Assembly: GCA_948567375.1 (NCBI GenBank)
Contig: OX419755.1
Location: forward strand, 129,001-193,000
Source of the DNA: Lunularia cruciata
Lineage: Eukaryota > Streptophyta > Marchantiopsida > Lunulariales > Lunulariaceae
Length of the DNA: 64,000 nucleotides
Direction of reading: 5' to 3'
Position numbers and translations under genes: made by a program. This document shows, piece after piece, positions 23,035-34,729 of this stretch; the first letter of the stretch is position 1; each line of letters begins with the position of its first letter. A model generated the notes under the pieces. It made no database searches. It was not told the DNA's origin and saw only the letters and a list, made by a program, of their open reading frames with translations.

Positions 23035-25949
23035 TCAGAATGGAATCAGCATTGCAGAATCCAACATTCAACAAGCTCACTAACTTGCACTTTGAAATTC
23101 TCCAAACACTTAAAAACATACATACATACATGATTGATACTCATAATTAAGCTGAAATAATGAGCACTAAGTTACAACACTTTGCTTTACTCAACTTCAG
23201 AAATATGAATATTGTACAACAACACATTGCAAATGCCTCCTTTACATAGGCAGAGCACTAACAATTACTAACTAAAATACATTCTATAATAACTTTACCA
23301 ACTTGCAGATCCAAAATGACAAACCACCTCTTCATATTTGCCTCTTCATATCTCAAAACGGTTACTTATCCAATCCGATGTCTATCTCAACTTCAGCTTC
23401 TAAACTCAATGTTCCTACAATCACTTCTCTTTCTTTGGGTCTATCTAATACTACTACTTCATCCATTATTTCTATCACCTCTTCAGTCTAAACTGAAATT
23501 GAAGTCATGAAGAATCTATCTACATCTTTATCCTCTACCCACTCTCTCCTAATATCTCAGGTGACTCACCAAAGACACTTGCACACCTACCTCTACAATT
23601 TTGGACTTTGTATTCACCTTCATCTCACTACAAAGTCTATCTAGGTCTGATCTAACAAAATCTAATCTAAGCAATCTTGCAGGCAAATCTACACAATCTC
23701 ACATGCAAATCAACAAATTATTCAGATTGACATCTTTCACCTTCCTCCTTCTTATCTCCTACACCAAAAACTTTAATTTGTGCAGTCTTGCCTCTTCTAA
23801 CTTACTCTTGGCTTTTGTACTCAACATTGCCTTATGCTCCTTCAGCTCTTCATTCTGCTTCAAGAAGTTCTCCTACAAAGTATCAAAGCTCTTCTTCCAA
23901 AGAATTGCTTCAACCCAAAGTTCTTTGGGTTCCTTCTCTCCTTAGATTAGCTTACTTCTCAACTCCAAGGTCTCTTCACTCCAATGCCTTACTACTTCCA
24001 ACTCATCTTTCACTCCAAGATGATCTCTCTTCAATTCTTCCTTGTTCTTTTATAATTGCAACAACAAGGGACAAACAACCTTTGATATCTATTCAACTTT
24101 GGTGTATCCTCCTTCATCCTTTTCCTGGTCTTCATCTTTGGAAGGTGCTTCTTTGGCTAGTACTTTACTCCAAAATGTGATCTTTGTACCTTCAACTTTA
24201 CCCCATCAAAGCTTTCTCCTTCTTCTTCTACTTTGCTTGGACTTGCAACTACAACTTGAGCACTTCTCTTTGATCTCATTGCCCTTGGAAATACCAAGGC
24301 AGCCTTTCCTGCTTTTTTGTCTTCTAACTTGACTGCAAGCAACTCCAAACAAGGCTTGTCTCCTCCCTCCATGTGGTCAATTGCCTTGTGGAACTCCCCC
24401 CTTTTCTTCTCCAACAACCTCTTCTCCACTTTAGGCTCTCCCTCATTGAACTTTGGGCTCTTCCTCACTCTTGCTTCTAGCCTCTCTACTCTACAAAGTG
24501 AACTCTTCTTATGTCTCCCAAGTCATCATACTTTGACTTGATTTCTCCTTCTGATTTGTCCTCCCAAGATGGGTCCTTCACTTTTGCAAGCATTGGCTTT
24601 GGATTTAGCTTTCTTATCTTCTATGGCTGAATCGATGTTATTCTTCCTTTGGGTTTACTTTCCTTTCTTGGCATGGGGATCTCCACTAACACTATCCTCT
24701 CCTTCCCGCTCTTGATGTAGTGGTTATTGCCTCCTTGAACCTGCTTGATATAATGCTACTCATCACCATCGGCTTCTCTTCTTAAATCGGAGTGAAAGTG
24801 GGACACCATCCTTTCTCTCTCCTATGAGCTAAGTAAGTTTAATCCAAAGTAGAAGTGGGCTGCAAAGGGTATGAAGGAATGGGGCAGCATATCCATTCTC
24901 CAACTGGTGATTATTTGCCCTACGTGATGGTGTAGACACCTTGCCCACTCTACCACCTCTCTTGCAAACATCTGATAGAAGAACACCACTTGCTGCATCA
25001 TCAGATATGTAGTTCACTCTGACTTAAACATGACCATCAATGCACCAATGATCCTCCTTCATATTGGGTCCTTATAACTATCTACCTTGTATTCGTTCTT
25101 GGTGCAAGGTATACAGAAGAATTCTTCACCTCAATAGTTTCTTCTAAGACTCACACTTCTGATAGATGATGACCCCCCCTCCCCTACTTCTCTCCCCAGG
25201 ACTAATCTCCAATCCAACTCAGTCCATCAAGCCAGATTTCCTCTCTTCCCTTCATGCTTTGGCACGTCTCTACAATTGTTGGCAATAATTTCTGCCATGA
25301 AACTTGGAGAGCTTAAATTCTAGTTCTAGGCTAAAAATCTGATATGAAGTCTGTTCAAGATTTTGATCCTTGCCACTACATCTAATTGATGAATTGCAAG
25401 ACCCATCACCGCACTCTACTTATTTCCTTTGGAGCAATCATGTGTTTTCTCTCTCTTTGTCTCTGAAAGATCAAACCCTCCCCAAAAACTGAGATTCTAA
25501 CTCCTTTGGGACAACTATTGAGAGGGATAGGATATTATCATAACATATCAGAATGTCCACAATAAAGTCTCAATTTTATACTCATTTGCTGATTGATCAT
25601 TCTTCAATTGACATGAAAGTTCTACATGTCTATTTTTTACCATTCTCAATGTCGTCTTGATCCCAAGGTACTCGCTTTCTTTACACATACTTTCTTGATT
25701 TGCTAAACCCAAGGAAAAGTTGTAATAAGTTTTCAAATTGGGTTGTGATCTTGATATGAAGTCCTCTATCTTTGGCTTCATACTTCCATCCGTCCAATCA
25801 GAGTTGTTTTGACTCTAACATGAGGTCAACTTTTGGGTCTATGCCAAACACATGATTCTTCTTATTTCTTCCCTATTTAGCCTCCTTTTGGCTTTAACAA
25901 TGCACTTTTTCTATAAAACGCGTAAAAAACAGAAAAGGTGGGTACCACA
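23035..25949 (-). mobile_element. Family B copy B3, incomplete
   Basis: Coding strand minus. The upper end is intact (GGTACCACA at 25941-25949); the other end, about 550 bp by comparison with B2, is absent and sequence similarity begins at about 23035. It carries the family fossil frame: C-terminal part near 23550-23700, coiled-coil part near 23750-24470, N-terminal domain near 24829-25400. It lies next to gag remains of the B-linked element (25950-27020). It could be a second LTR of the B4 element or an independent insertion; no purine tract is seen at its upper border, which favours insertion or rearrangement. Confidence 0.75.
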
Positions 25950-27020
25950 CAAAGATATAAATTTTTGGGAACAATCTGCTAAGGAACCAAGTAATGGCTT
26001 GGGCATCAAAGCAACCCACCACATTGGATTTCTTGGTACTTGGTTCAGCAATACCATGAACTACTCTATGTAATCTCTCAACTTCTCATTCTTGCCATGA
26101 TCCAAGTCATTAAGTCCGGTGAAGACACTTGTATCATAGTCAACTTCCTAGAATTGTTACAGGAAGTTATTCTAAAGTGCTATCCAATCAGCTTGCATCC
26201 CTTTTGAGTTACCACCTTCAAAATTTTGTCTAGAGCAGACTTGGGAAAATATGCAGCTGATCAGCAGAGTCATGCTCCTTGTTGGCAAAGGAAATCACTT
26301 GAAACTCCTCAATAAATTTGTGAAGGTCTTCATCACCTTTAGGCCCCTTGTACTTTTAATAAGCTTGTTTGGTAACAAGGAAAGACATCATATTGAAAGT
26401 TTGATGGCAAGGCTGCTGAGGTACCAAACTTGGTTGACCTGCGGTGCCTGTAGGTAATTGTGCTTTGGATTCAATTCAAGTGTCCCAAGGTACCAAATTC
26501 AACAATGGGTCTTTGTTGAGGGGTAATTTAACTTGAGGTACTTTGACTTCAACCCAATTTTGAGGAAGAAGGTCAATATCATCAAATTTATCTTCAAGAT
26601 CATGACAAACTATTTGGGGGATCATATGTAAGATGTATTTGCACTCTTTTTTAGTCAAGATTTGTGTTGTCTTCTCACAAATTAAATCCTTCAAATAATC
26701 GTCTCCCTTAGCAATTTTTGAGGAAGTTAGTGTGATGTGTCTAAGAAAATATGCCTATCCACTTGCATCTTTCTTTGTTTTGGGATGAGGAGGTGTAAAG
26801 TAGTCTTTTCACCTAACTTCTCATTTCTGCTATTTGAGTTCTTGCAAGGCTTCTTGTACTTTGTGAAGAAGTTGTAGGTCCAATGCCTCATTTTCTAATT
26901 CTTCAATGGTGAATTGGCTCTTAATTGGTGCTCTTCCCATTTTTCTCTTGATGCAAACATTAATATTTGATAGACAATCAGCATACAAATCAACTTTGTA
27001 TTCTTCCACTCCCAAGATTT
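25950..27020 (-). pseudogene. gag fossil linked to giant-LTR copy B4
   Basis: Minus-strand coding remnants downstream of the B4 primer site. 27042-26830 reads CIKRKMGRAPIKSQFTIEEL. 26694-26476 is ECKYILHMIPQIVCHDLEDK. 26350-26000 reads YKGPKGDEDLHKFIEEFQV, then TGLNDLDHGKNEKLRDYIE and LLNQVPRNPMWW, which resembles retrotransposon gag. Same orientation as the B4 frame. Broken in several places. It is the only internal-region sequence in the window that can be tied to family B. Confidence 0.6.
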
Positions 27021-27041
27021 GTATCCCCGGCAGCTGAACCA
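27021..27041 (-). other. Primer binding site-like sequence next to B4
   Basis: On the minus strand, eight bases after the B4 end (...GTCACA), the sequence is TGGTTCAGCTGCCGGGGAT. It resembles the TGGCGCCGTTGCCGGGGA primer site of Tat/Athila-type elements (tRNA-Asp), with the TGCCGGGGA part identical. This fixes which B end is U5. Confidence 0.6.
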
Positions 27042-28879
27042 AAAATCATGTGACAATCCAACAAGTATTACTTTTGCAATAATCAATAGGTAATCATTTT
27101 TTTTCATAGAGATACTAGTCTAAAATGGTCAAATACAAAGTAAAATGTAACACAATAGTTTTTCTTGGTTTCATCTTTAGCCTCTTGGGTAGAAACCACA
27201 CCCAGAAGAGAGTAACAAGCACTCAATTTGTGGTCTTGTCATATATAACCATCACCCATAAATCATAATTCTTCAAATATCTCCAAATTGATATTGATTA
27301 TGATGATTCAGTTTGTTTGAAGAAGACTACTTCACCGCAAAGTGACTTTGCCTCAAAATTGCATTCTACCTCTCCATTGAAGGCACAACTTCCTTAGTCA
27401 AAATTGTTGTACATCAATCTAGCATTGTATTCATAAATATAGCATACTACCAATAGTACAATTCCTCACAAATTCCTCAAGGCATTGCTTTGATTGCACT
27501 TTACTCAGAATCAAATACATAGAATGGAACTGGAGCTACAAAATCCAACATCTGACACTCTCTAACTACAATTTAAACTTCTCCAAACACTCACAAACAC
27601 ATATATGATTGATACTCAAAATTAAGCTAAAATGATGAGGATTGATACTCCAAATTAAGCTAAAGTTATGAGCATTGATTTCATGCTTTGCTTTACTCAA
27701 GTTCAAAACTGAATATTGAATGTAAAACATTATGAATATATGCTTTTAATAGGCAAAGCACTCAATAGTTATCTAAACTACCTAAACCGCTTCAATTGCT
27801 TTCTACAAATCTTCAGATCTAAATCAACACTCTACCACTTCAAATCTACCACTTCAGATTTCAATTTTTTACTTCTTAATCCGATCCAAATTCTTCTTCT
27901 ACTTTGGCTTCTACACTTGATGCAACTACAAGTGCTCCTCCACTTTGGGTTCATCTACTTCTACACCTTCATCTGCTTATATTACTTATTTATTCTGAAT
28001 GGTGATTGAAGTTATCATTGGTCTAACTTCTTCTTCTTCCTCTATCCTAACTTCTTCAACAACCTCAAGTATTTCACCCAAAGTCACCTACTTCCACTAC
28101 TTCCACTACAACTTTGGGTTTCTACACTCTCCTTCAAACTACAATGAAGATCATCTAAGTTTGCTCTAATTAAATCTAATCTAAGATAGACATTATCTTC
28201 TACTTTAATTATCTTCCTCTCTACTTGTGGTACCCACATTTTTTGGTTTTGACAAGTTTTTGATGAAGAAGTGTATAATTAAGCCAAATTGAAGCCTAAA
28301 GACAAAGAAAGAGAACAAGAATTGTGTAATCAGAGTAAATCCAAAGAAGTCAACTTCATTCCAAAGGAAAAATGACTTGGATTGGACTTAGGAGGTAGAC
28401 CCAAAGTAATTTTACTTCACATTGGAAAATCAACTCAATCCAAAGAACCCATAACAAGTTTCCTTTGGGTCCCGCAAATCAAGAACATACCATTCAAAGA
28501 AAATGGCTACTTTGAGAAGAGTTTAAACTTGAGAGTGATAGGATCAAATCACAAAAACTATGAGTTGCAAGGGAAGATTGACTGAAGAATGACTGAGAAC
28601 CACAAAAGGATAAAATTGCAATTTCATTGAGCAGATTTTGTGATACATAATTCATACCTTGTGCCTCTTAAGAGTTATCTCAAAGGTGCCATACCTACAA
28701 ATCCAATAGTTGGAGCAATTTGCAAGAAACCAAGAGTGGGAACGCATACAATCCCAATGAAGAGTCTTAAGTAGGTTCCTTCACTTGCAATGAGGAATCT
28801 TGCAATTTGAAGGCTAGATGTTATATTATGGATTAAAATCTTGAGTAGACTTTGGATCACTTTTCTGGCTTGGAACTAG

Positions 28880-31223
28880 AATGTAATTTTTTTGGGGTTC
28901 ATGGCAGAAATCACTGCTAGTGATTGTGAGGATGGCCCCAAAACAAAAGGGAAGAGAGGATATCTTCCTTGCTGGACCAAGTCAAATTGGAAGTTTGTTT
29001 TAGGGAGAGAGGCTGTGGATTCATTTGGGATCACCTTCTATCGGAAGTGTGATGCCTCAGAAGAAACTACATAAGTAAAGGGTTCATTTAGCTCTACACA
29101 TACAAAGAATGTGTATAAGGTGGAGAGCTATAAGGACCCAATAAGAAAAAGTATTGTAGGGGCTTTCATGGCAATTTTCAAACCAGAATGCACCACCTAT
29201 GGCATGAAGCAACAGGCTGTCTTCTTTCATCAAATGTTTGCAAGCAAGAGAGTGAACTAGGTGAGGTGTTTTCACCTACAAACCAGACAAATAATCAGAA
29301 ATTGGAGGACAAAGATGCCTCCATATTACTTTGTACCATTTGCTGCTCATTTGTACCTCAAGTTGAATCTGCTCAACTTCAAAGAGAAGAAGAAGATGGT
29401 GTCACATTTCTATCCAAACCTACATCAAGAAGCAAATTCCAATGAGCAATACTATATCAAGCAGATCCAAGGAAGTGATGAAGATGTTGCCAGGATAGAG
29501 AGAGAATGAATTGAGGCAGAAGTTGTTCCAAGTATGATGTCAAAGAAGAGAAACCAACATGAGGAGGTAGCTTTCTTGGTTCAATCAAGAAAAGACAAGG
29601 AGACTTAATCCAAGGCGTGAAGTGGTGGTAGATCCATCATTTGAAGAAGGGTTGTAAGGAGAGGCCAAAAGCAAAGGCAAAGAATTGGGAGAAGAAGAAG
29701 AGGAGCTCACACTACAAAGTCAGGAGTCAAGTGGGAGTGATGGAGAGCCCAAAGTCCAGCAGTCAATGGATGGAGAGGCTGAAGAAGAGGAGTAGAAGTT
29801 CCATGCTCAAATTGAACTCATGGAAGGAAGAGATGGCCAATTCTTGGACCTGCTCAAGGAAGACACTATAGAGGAGCAAGAGGTAGGGCCCAATTTGGTG
29901 TTCCAAAGGGAACAAGAACAAAGAGGAATAGTTTGCAGTTTGCAACTATACAACCAAGTCAAGCAATTGAAGAAGAAGAAAGCTTACAGGAAGTCACATT
30001 GAAGATACAAATATCAAGACTTTGGGGTAAGGCTCCAACTGAAGAGGTGCCAACCAAAGCCAACAAAGGAAAAGAAAAAGAAGAAATCAATGGAGTCATA
30101 TATCTATCAAAGATCATGTGCACATTGTTGTTGCAATTGCAAAAGAAGAGGAAGGAAATGAAGGAAGCATATCCAAAGGTAAAGAATGAGTTGTAGGTGG
30201 TGGAACATTTGAGTGAAGAAGTCTTGGAGCTAAAGAAGAAGGTAATCCAAGGAGAAGAGGAAGCCAAAGTACTTTGGGTTGGTGCAGTACTTTGGAAGCA
30301 AAGTTTGGAGAATCTACACGACGATTTTTAGAAGCAAGGTAGTGTTTTGGAACATCAAGAAGAAGAATTGAGAGCATAGAAGATGGGATTTGAGAAGTTG
30401 AAGGAAGGATACTCACCTAGAAGTAGTGCATTCCAAAGCAATTGCCATTGTGATGGAGCAAGAATTGGAGAATTTGAGGTCAAAGGTAGCAAAGAAGGAT
30501 CAAAGGTGGCAAAGAGAGCTAACAAATAGGCATCATGAGGAGGAGAGATTGCATGGTCTAATCAGGAGTATGGAGGCTCAATTTATGTAGTACATGAAGG
30601 AGAAAGAAGCATTGAAAGCTGAATTTGAAGATAAATTGAACATGTATCAGAACAAGTTGGACATTGAGCACAATAGGGAGAAGGTAGTTCCAAAGAGAAC
30701 ATTGGAACCGGTGGGAGACATTGTGGAGGGGATGAAGGTGATGCTGAGTATTGAGTTTGATGTTAGAATGGAGGAAGCATGCCTACATGAGTTGAAGTTG
30801 CTAGTGCAAGAGACGAGGAAGAGACAAGCAAAGGACACAGATATGAATAAATTACTGATTTTCTTGAGAGAGAGAGGGTAGATAGGAAAATGTTAGAGAT
30901 AGGAAACAATGTTTTTCTCAGATTAGATTTAGTGAGATCAGAACTAGATGAGCTTCGGAGTAAAGTAAAGATAAAAACCCAACGAAAATAGAGAGGTAGG
31001 AGTGTAGGTGTCTTTAAGTGAGTTACCTGGGTCAGCAAAAGAAGTTAGAGCAGAGAAGAAGAAGGTAGATAACATCATAATTACCTTAGTTTTAGTTCAG
31101 ACTTAAGATAGGATAGAAATAGAAGAAGAAAAAGTGGTAGTAGATGAACCCAAAGTGCAAGAAGTGATTGTAATTACATTGGATGTAGAAGCCAAAGTCA
31201 AGGTAGACATGGGATTGGAGTAG
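28880..31223 (+). pseudogene. Family B U3-encoded coiled-coil protein fossil (in B5)
   Basis: N-terminal domain pieces at 28892-29510 (GFMAEITASDCEDGPKTKG, ITFYRKCDASEETT, PPYYFVPFAAHLYLKLNL, MVSHFYPNLHQEANSNEQYY). Acidic and coiled-coil part 29641-30880 (for example EALKAEFEDKLNMYQNKLD). Conserved end VDMGLE followed by a stop at about 31221-31223, some 140 bp before the TATA-like box. The order is the same as in B2 and B7. Unrecognised family; role unknown. Confidence 0.65.
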
Positions 31224-31360
31224 TAACAATTTAAGATCTAAAAGAACAAATATGAAGAAGTGCAGTGTCATTTTGCATTTGCAGATTTGAAGTAGAGAAT
31301 TGAAATAGTAAAAGGTGATTTGTATTTGGAGATTTCTAAGATATAGTTAGAGTGCAAAAC

Positions 31361-31370
31361 CTATTTAAAG
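31361..31370 (+). promoter_or_regulatory. TATA-like box of B5 LTR
   Basis: CTATTTAAAG, followed by GAAGCATTC. The same word recurs at the matching place in B7 (44851-44860) and in slightly changed form in B1, B2, B6 and B8. It lies after the fossil frame and about 0.67 kb before the LTR end. Confidence 0.55.
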
Positions 31371-34300
31371 GAAGCATTCATAATGTGTTGTTGTTCAATG
31401 TTCATAATTCTGAAGTAGAGTAAAGCAAAGTGTTGTAACTTAGTGCTCATCATTTTAGATTAATTCCGAGTATCAATCTTGTGTGTATTTGAGGGTGTTT
31501 GGAGAATTTTGAAGTGCAAGTTAGTGAGTGTGTTGGATGTTGGATTCCACAACTCTGATTTCATTCTATGTTTTTGATCCTCAATGGATAGCAATTGGAG
31601 CAATACCTTGATGAATCCGTGAGGAATTGTAGTGTTGGTAGTATTTGACATTTTTTATCATAGTGTTGAATTGATGCAAAGCAATTTTGATTGAGGAAGT
31701 TGTGCCTTTAGTGGAGAGGTGGAACACAATTCCAAGGTGAAGTCATTTTTTGGTGAAGTAACCTTCTTCAAGAAGAACTAAATCATCACAATCAAGATTG
31801 ATTTGGAAAGAATTTGATGAATTGTGAGTATGGGTGTTATTTGTTTGTGATGAGACTGTGATTCAATGCTTGTTACTCTCTCTTGGTGTGGTTTCTACCT
31901 AAGAGATTGAAGACATGACCAAGAAGAATTCTTTGTGACATTTTACTTTGAATTTGACCATTTCTAAGTTGTATCTTTGTAGGAACAAATTATTACTTGC
32001 TGATTACCACAAAAGCGATACTTGTTGGATTGTCACACTACTCTATCTCTGAAAAAAATTAACAAACTGTTCATATCCATGTCCTTTGCCTTCCTCTTCT
32101 TATTCTTATATACCAGCAACTTCAGCTCATGTAGACATGACTTTTCTAATTAAACTCAGCCTCAATGTTGAACATTGCATTCAACTTACCAATGATCTTC
32201 TCCATTAATCTTGGCTTCTTCTTCTTTGAGATTGGCTCATCTCAAGTCATCTCCTCTTTCAACTTCTCCCAAAGCATCCTTAACTCCTCCACATGCTTTG
32301 CCTCTAATATCTTCTTCTGTTCTGCTTGGTGAACAACTTGGGCTTCTGCACTCTTTATCAGTCCCAAAATCTTTCTTCTTCTCTTCCTTTTCTTACTAAC
32401 TCATGTTGCTAGGCTTGATCCTTCTCCACTAAAATTGATCTCAACTCCTCTTTTTCTTGCTCACTTACCAATGCTTTGGTCTTGGAGCATATCACTTTGT
32501 GTTGAGCATCATTAGACTCTTCCTTTAGTTTCTTAAATGCCACCTTTTTCTCCTTCAATTTGGCCTCTTGATATTCCAAAATACATCCGTGTTTCTCAAA
32601 TTATCTTCTAGATCTTTCAAAATATACCATTCAATCATTGCATCAACCCAAAGTACTTTGGCTTCTTCCTCACCTTGCGTCAACTGTTCCTTCATTTGTG
32701 AGACTTCATTGCTCAAATGCCTCACCACTTAAAGCTCATCCTTCACCTTTGAATGATCTTTCTTTATCTCCTTCATCTTTTCTTGCAACTACAATAGTAA
32801 GGGTATGTGACAAATCGTTCACTCCTCTAAACTCTTCCTCTTCTTTGTCTTTGGTAGGCAATTCTTTTGCTAGAGCTATACCCTAATTTCTTGATCTTGT
32901 CACCTTCAAATTGACCTCCTCTTGCTTTCTTCATCCTCTTTGGCTTGCTTGGTCCTACACTTATATGGTGTTAACTTCTTGATCACACCCCTCTTTGAAA
33001 TACCAATCTTGGCTCTTCATCATATTCCTTTGGAATGTCCACTTTAGGTTACTCTAGGCATTGGGTGTCCTTCCATGCATTCAATCTTTGGATGGAATTT
33101 TTGATCCTCCTCCTTGGCCACTTCTTTTGCTGACGGTTGGACCTTAGGTTCTCCTTCACTACTACTGCTCAACTCCTTACTCTTCAAAGTGAGTTCTTCT
33201 TCTTTATAGTCCCCATAATTAGACTCTACCTCTACCTTTGACTCAACTCCCAATTACAAATCAACCATTGCTAACTTGTTCCTTGGGTTCCGTCTTTGAG
33301 TCATTCTCCTTTGCATCACGGACACCATATCCTCAAATCTACTTTATTTTCTTGGAATTGGAATAGAGATGGACATGATCTTCACCCATCAAGTTTTGGC
33401 AAAGTACTCATCTCCTTCTCTTATCTCTATCATGTAATGTTGCTTGTTGTCGTTTGCATCTTGACAAAGATCCGAATGGAAGTGAGATACCATCTTCTCC
33501 TTCTCCTCCAAGTTGAGTAGGTTCAACCTCAAGTAGAGATGTACCATGAATGGAACAAAGTAATGAGGTGGCAAGCCCATCCTTTAATTCCTGATATTTG
33601 TCACATCCTTTGATAAAAAAAACTTTACTTAGTTCACCTTCTCACCTACAAACATGAGGTGAAAGAAAACCACTTGCTGCTTCATCACATAGGTGGTCTG
33701 CTTTGGCTTCAACATGGCCATCAAATCCCCAATGATACTTTGTCTCATTTGGTCTTTATAAGTGTGTACCTTGTAACCATTCTTTGTGCGAGGTGCATTG
33801 AAGTTGTTCTTCAACTCCTTAGTCTCCTCTATAGGATCACACTTCCTATAGAAGGTGATTCTTGCCACATCTCTAGCCTCTCCTCCCAACATGAGTCTCC
33901 AATCTGACTCAATCCATTGAGTTGGATTCCACTCTTTTGCTCCACCTTAGGACCATCTATAAAATTAATGGCAGTAATTTTTGCCATGAAACTTGGAAAA
34001 CTCAAATTCCAATTCCAAGCCAAAACCATAATTCAAAGTAAGCTTAAGACTTCAATTCTAGCTACCATGTTTAGCCTTCAAATTGCAAGATTCTACACTA
34101 CAAGTGAAAGAACCTGTTTGTTGCCCTTCATTGGCATTGTATGTTTTCTAACTTTTGGTCTCTCACAAATTAAACCCATTACTTGGCTCATAATTCTAAC
34201 TCCTTCATGACAACTCTTAAGAGGCATATGATAGCACTTCAGCACTACAGAATTCACTTGACAAGTCTCAATTTTATACTTCTATAGTTTGTAACCATTC

Positions 34301-34647
34301 TTCAATTGAGCCTCATTTAGCACTAATGCATTCTATATGACCTATTCTTGTCACTATCAAATTTATCCTACTCATGAAGTAGCCATTTTTGCTACATGTA
34401 CCTTCTTGGTTGGTATGACCCAGAAAAATTTGTTAAGGTTTCTTTGGATTAGGTTTATCATTTTGATGCAAAGTAGCCTTACTTTGAGTCTACTACCCTT
34501 CTAGCCAGATCCGAGTCTTTCTTCCTCTAACACAAACTTGACTTCCTTGGGTGCAAACATACACTTCTGCTCTTCTTTCCTTCATTTGGCTTCAACAATA
34601 CACTTCTTCTCTAAAAAAAACAAAATCCAAAAAATGTGAGTACCATA

Positions 34648-34729
34648 TTCCATGTTCTAATTCTAATGCATTGCCTAATGCTTCCTCACTTCTAGATATT
34701 CTAATGAGCATACCCTTGTTAGTGGCACT
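34648..34729. other. Short spacer between B4 and B6
   Basis: 82 bp of unidentified sequence that ends in GCACT, the target duplication of B6. Confidence 0.4.

Larger units (their letters stand above)
28226..32037 (+). mobile_element. Family B copy B5, solo giant LTR (3,812 bp) inserted in B4
   Basis: Starts TGTGGTACCC and ends GGATTGTCACA, flanked on both sides by CTACT (28221-28225 and 32038-32042), an exact 5-bp duplication. Orientation is opposite to its host copy B4. Contents: U3 with fossil frame (about 28880-31223), TATA-like box 31361-31370, R-U5-like tail of about 0.65 kb. The frame is broken several times. Confidence 0.92.
27049..34647 (-). mobile_element. Family B copy B4, 5' giant LTR, split by B5
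   Basis: Parts 27049-28225 and 32043-34647, about 3.8 kb in total once B5 is set aside. Starts TGTGACAATCC and ends near GAGTACCATA on the plus strand. Carries the family frame as fossils in the minus strand (34029-33389 N-terminal domain with FHSDLCQDANDNKQHYM; 33253-33044 acidic; coiled coil below). The inner end is followed by a primer-site-like sequence and gag remains, so it is read as the 5' LTR of an element. The outer flank (TTCCA) has no partner to test a target duplication. Confidence 0.78.

Noticed and set aside
23035-34647. B3 and B4 as the two LTRs of one intact element
   Set aside because: Only about 1.1 kb of gag-like sequence lies between them, no polypurine tract precedes B3, and B3 lacks its outer end, so the pairing cannot be shown.
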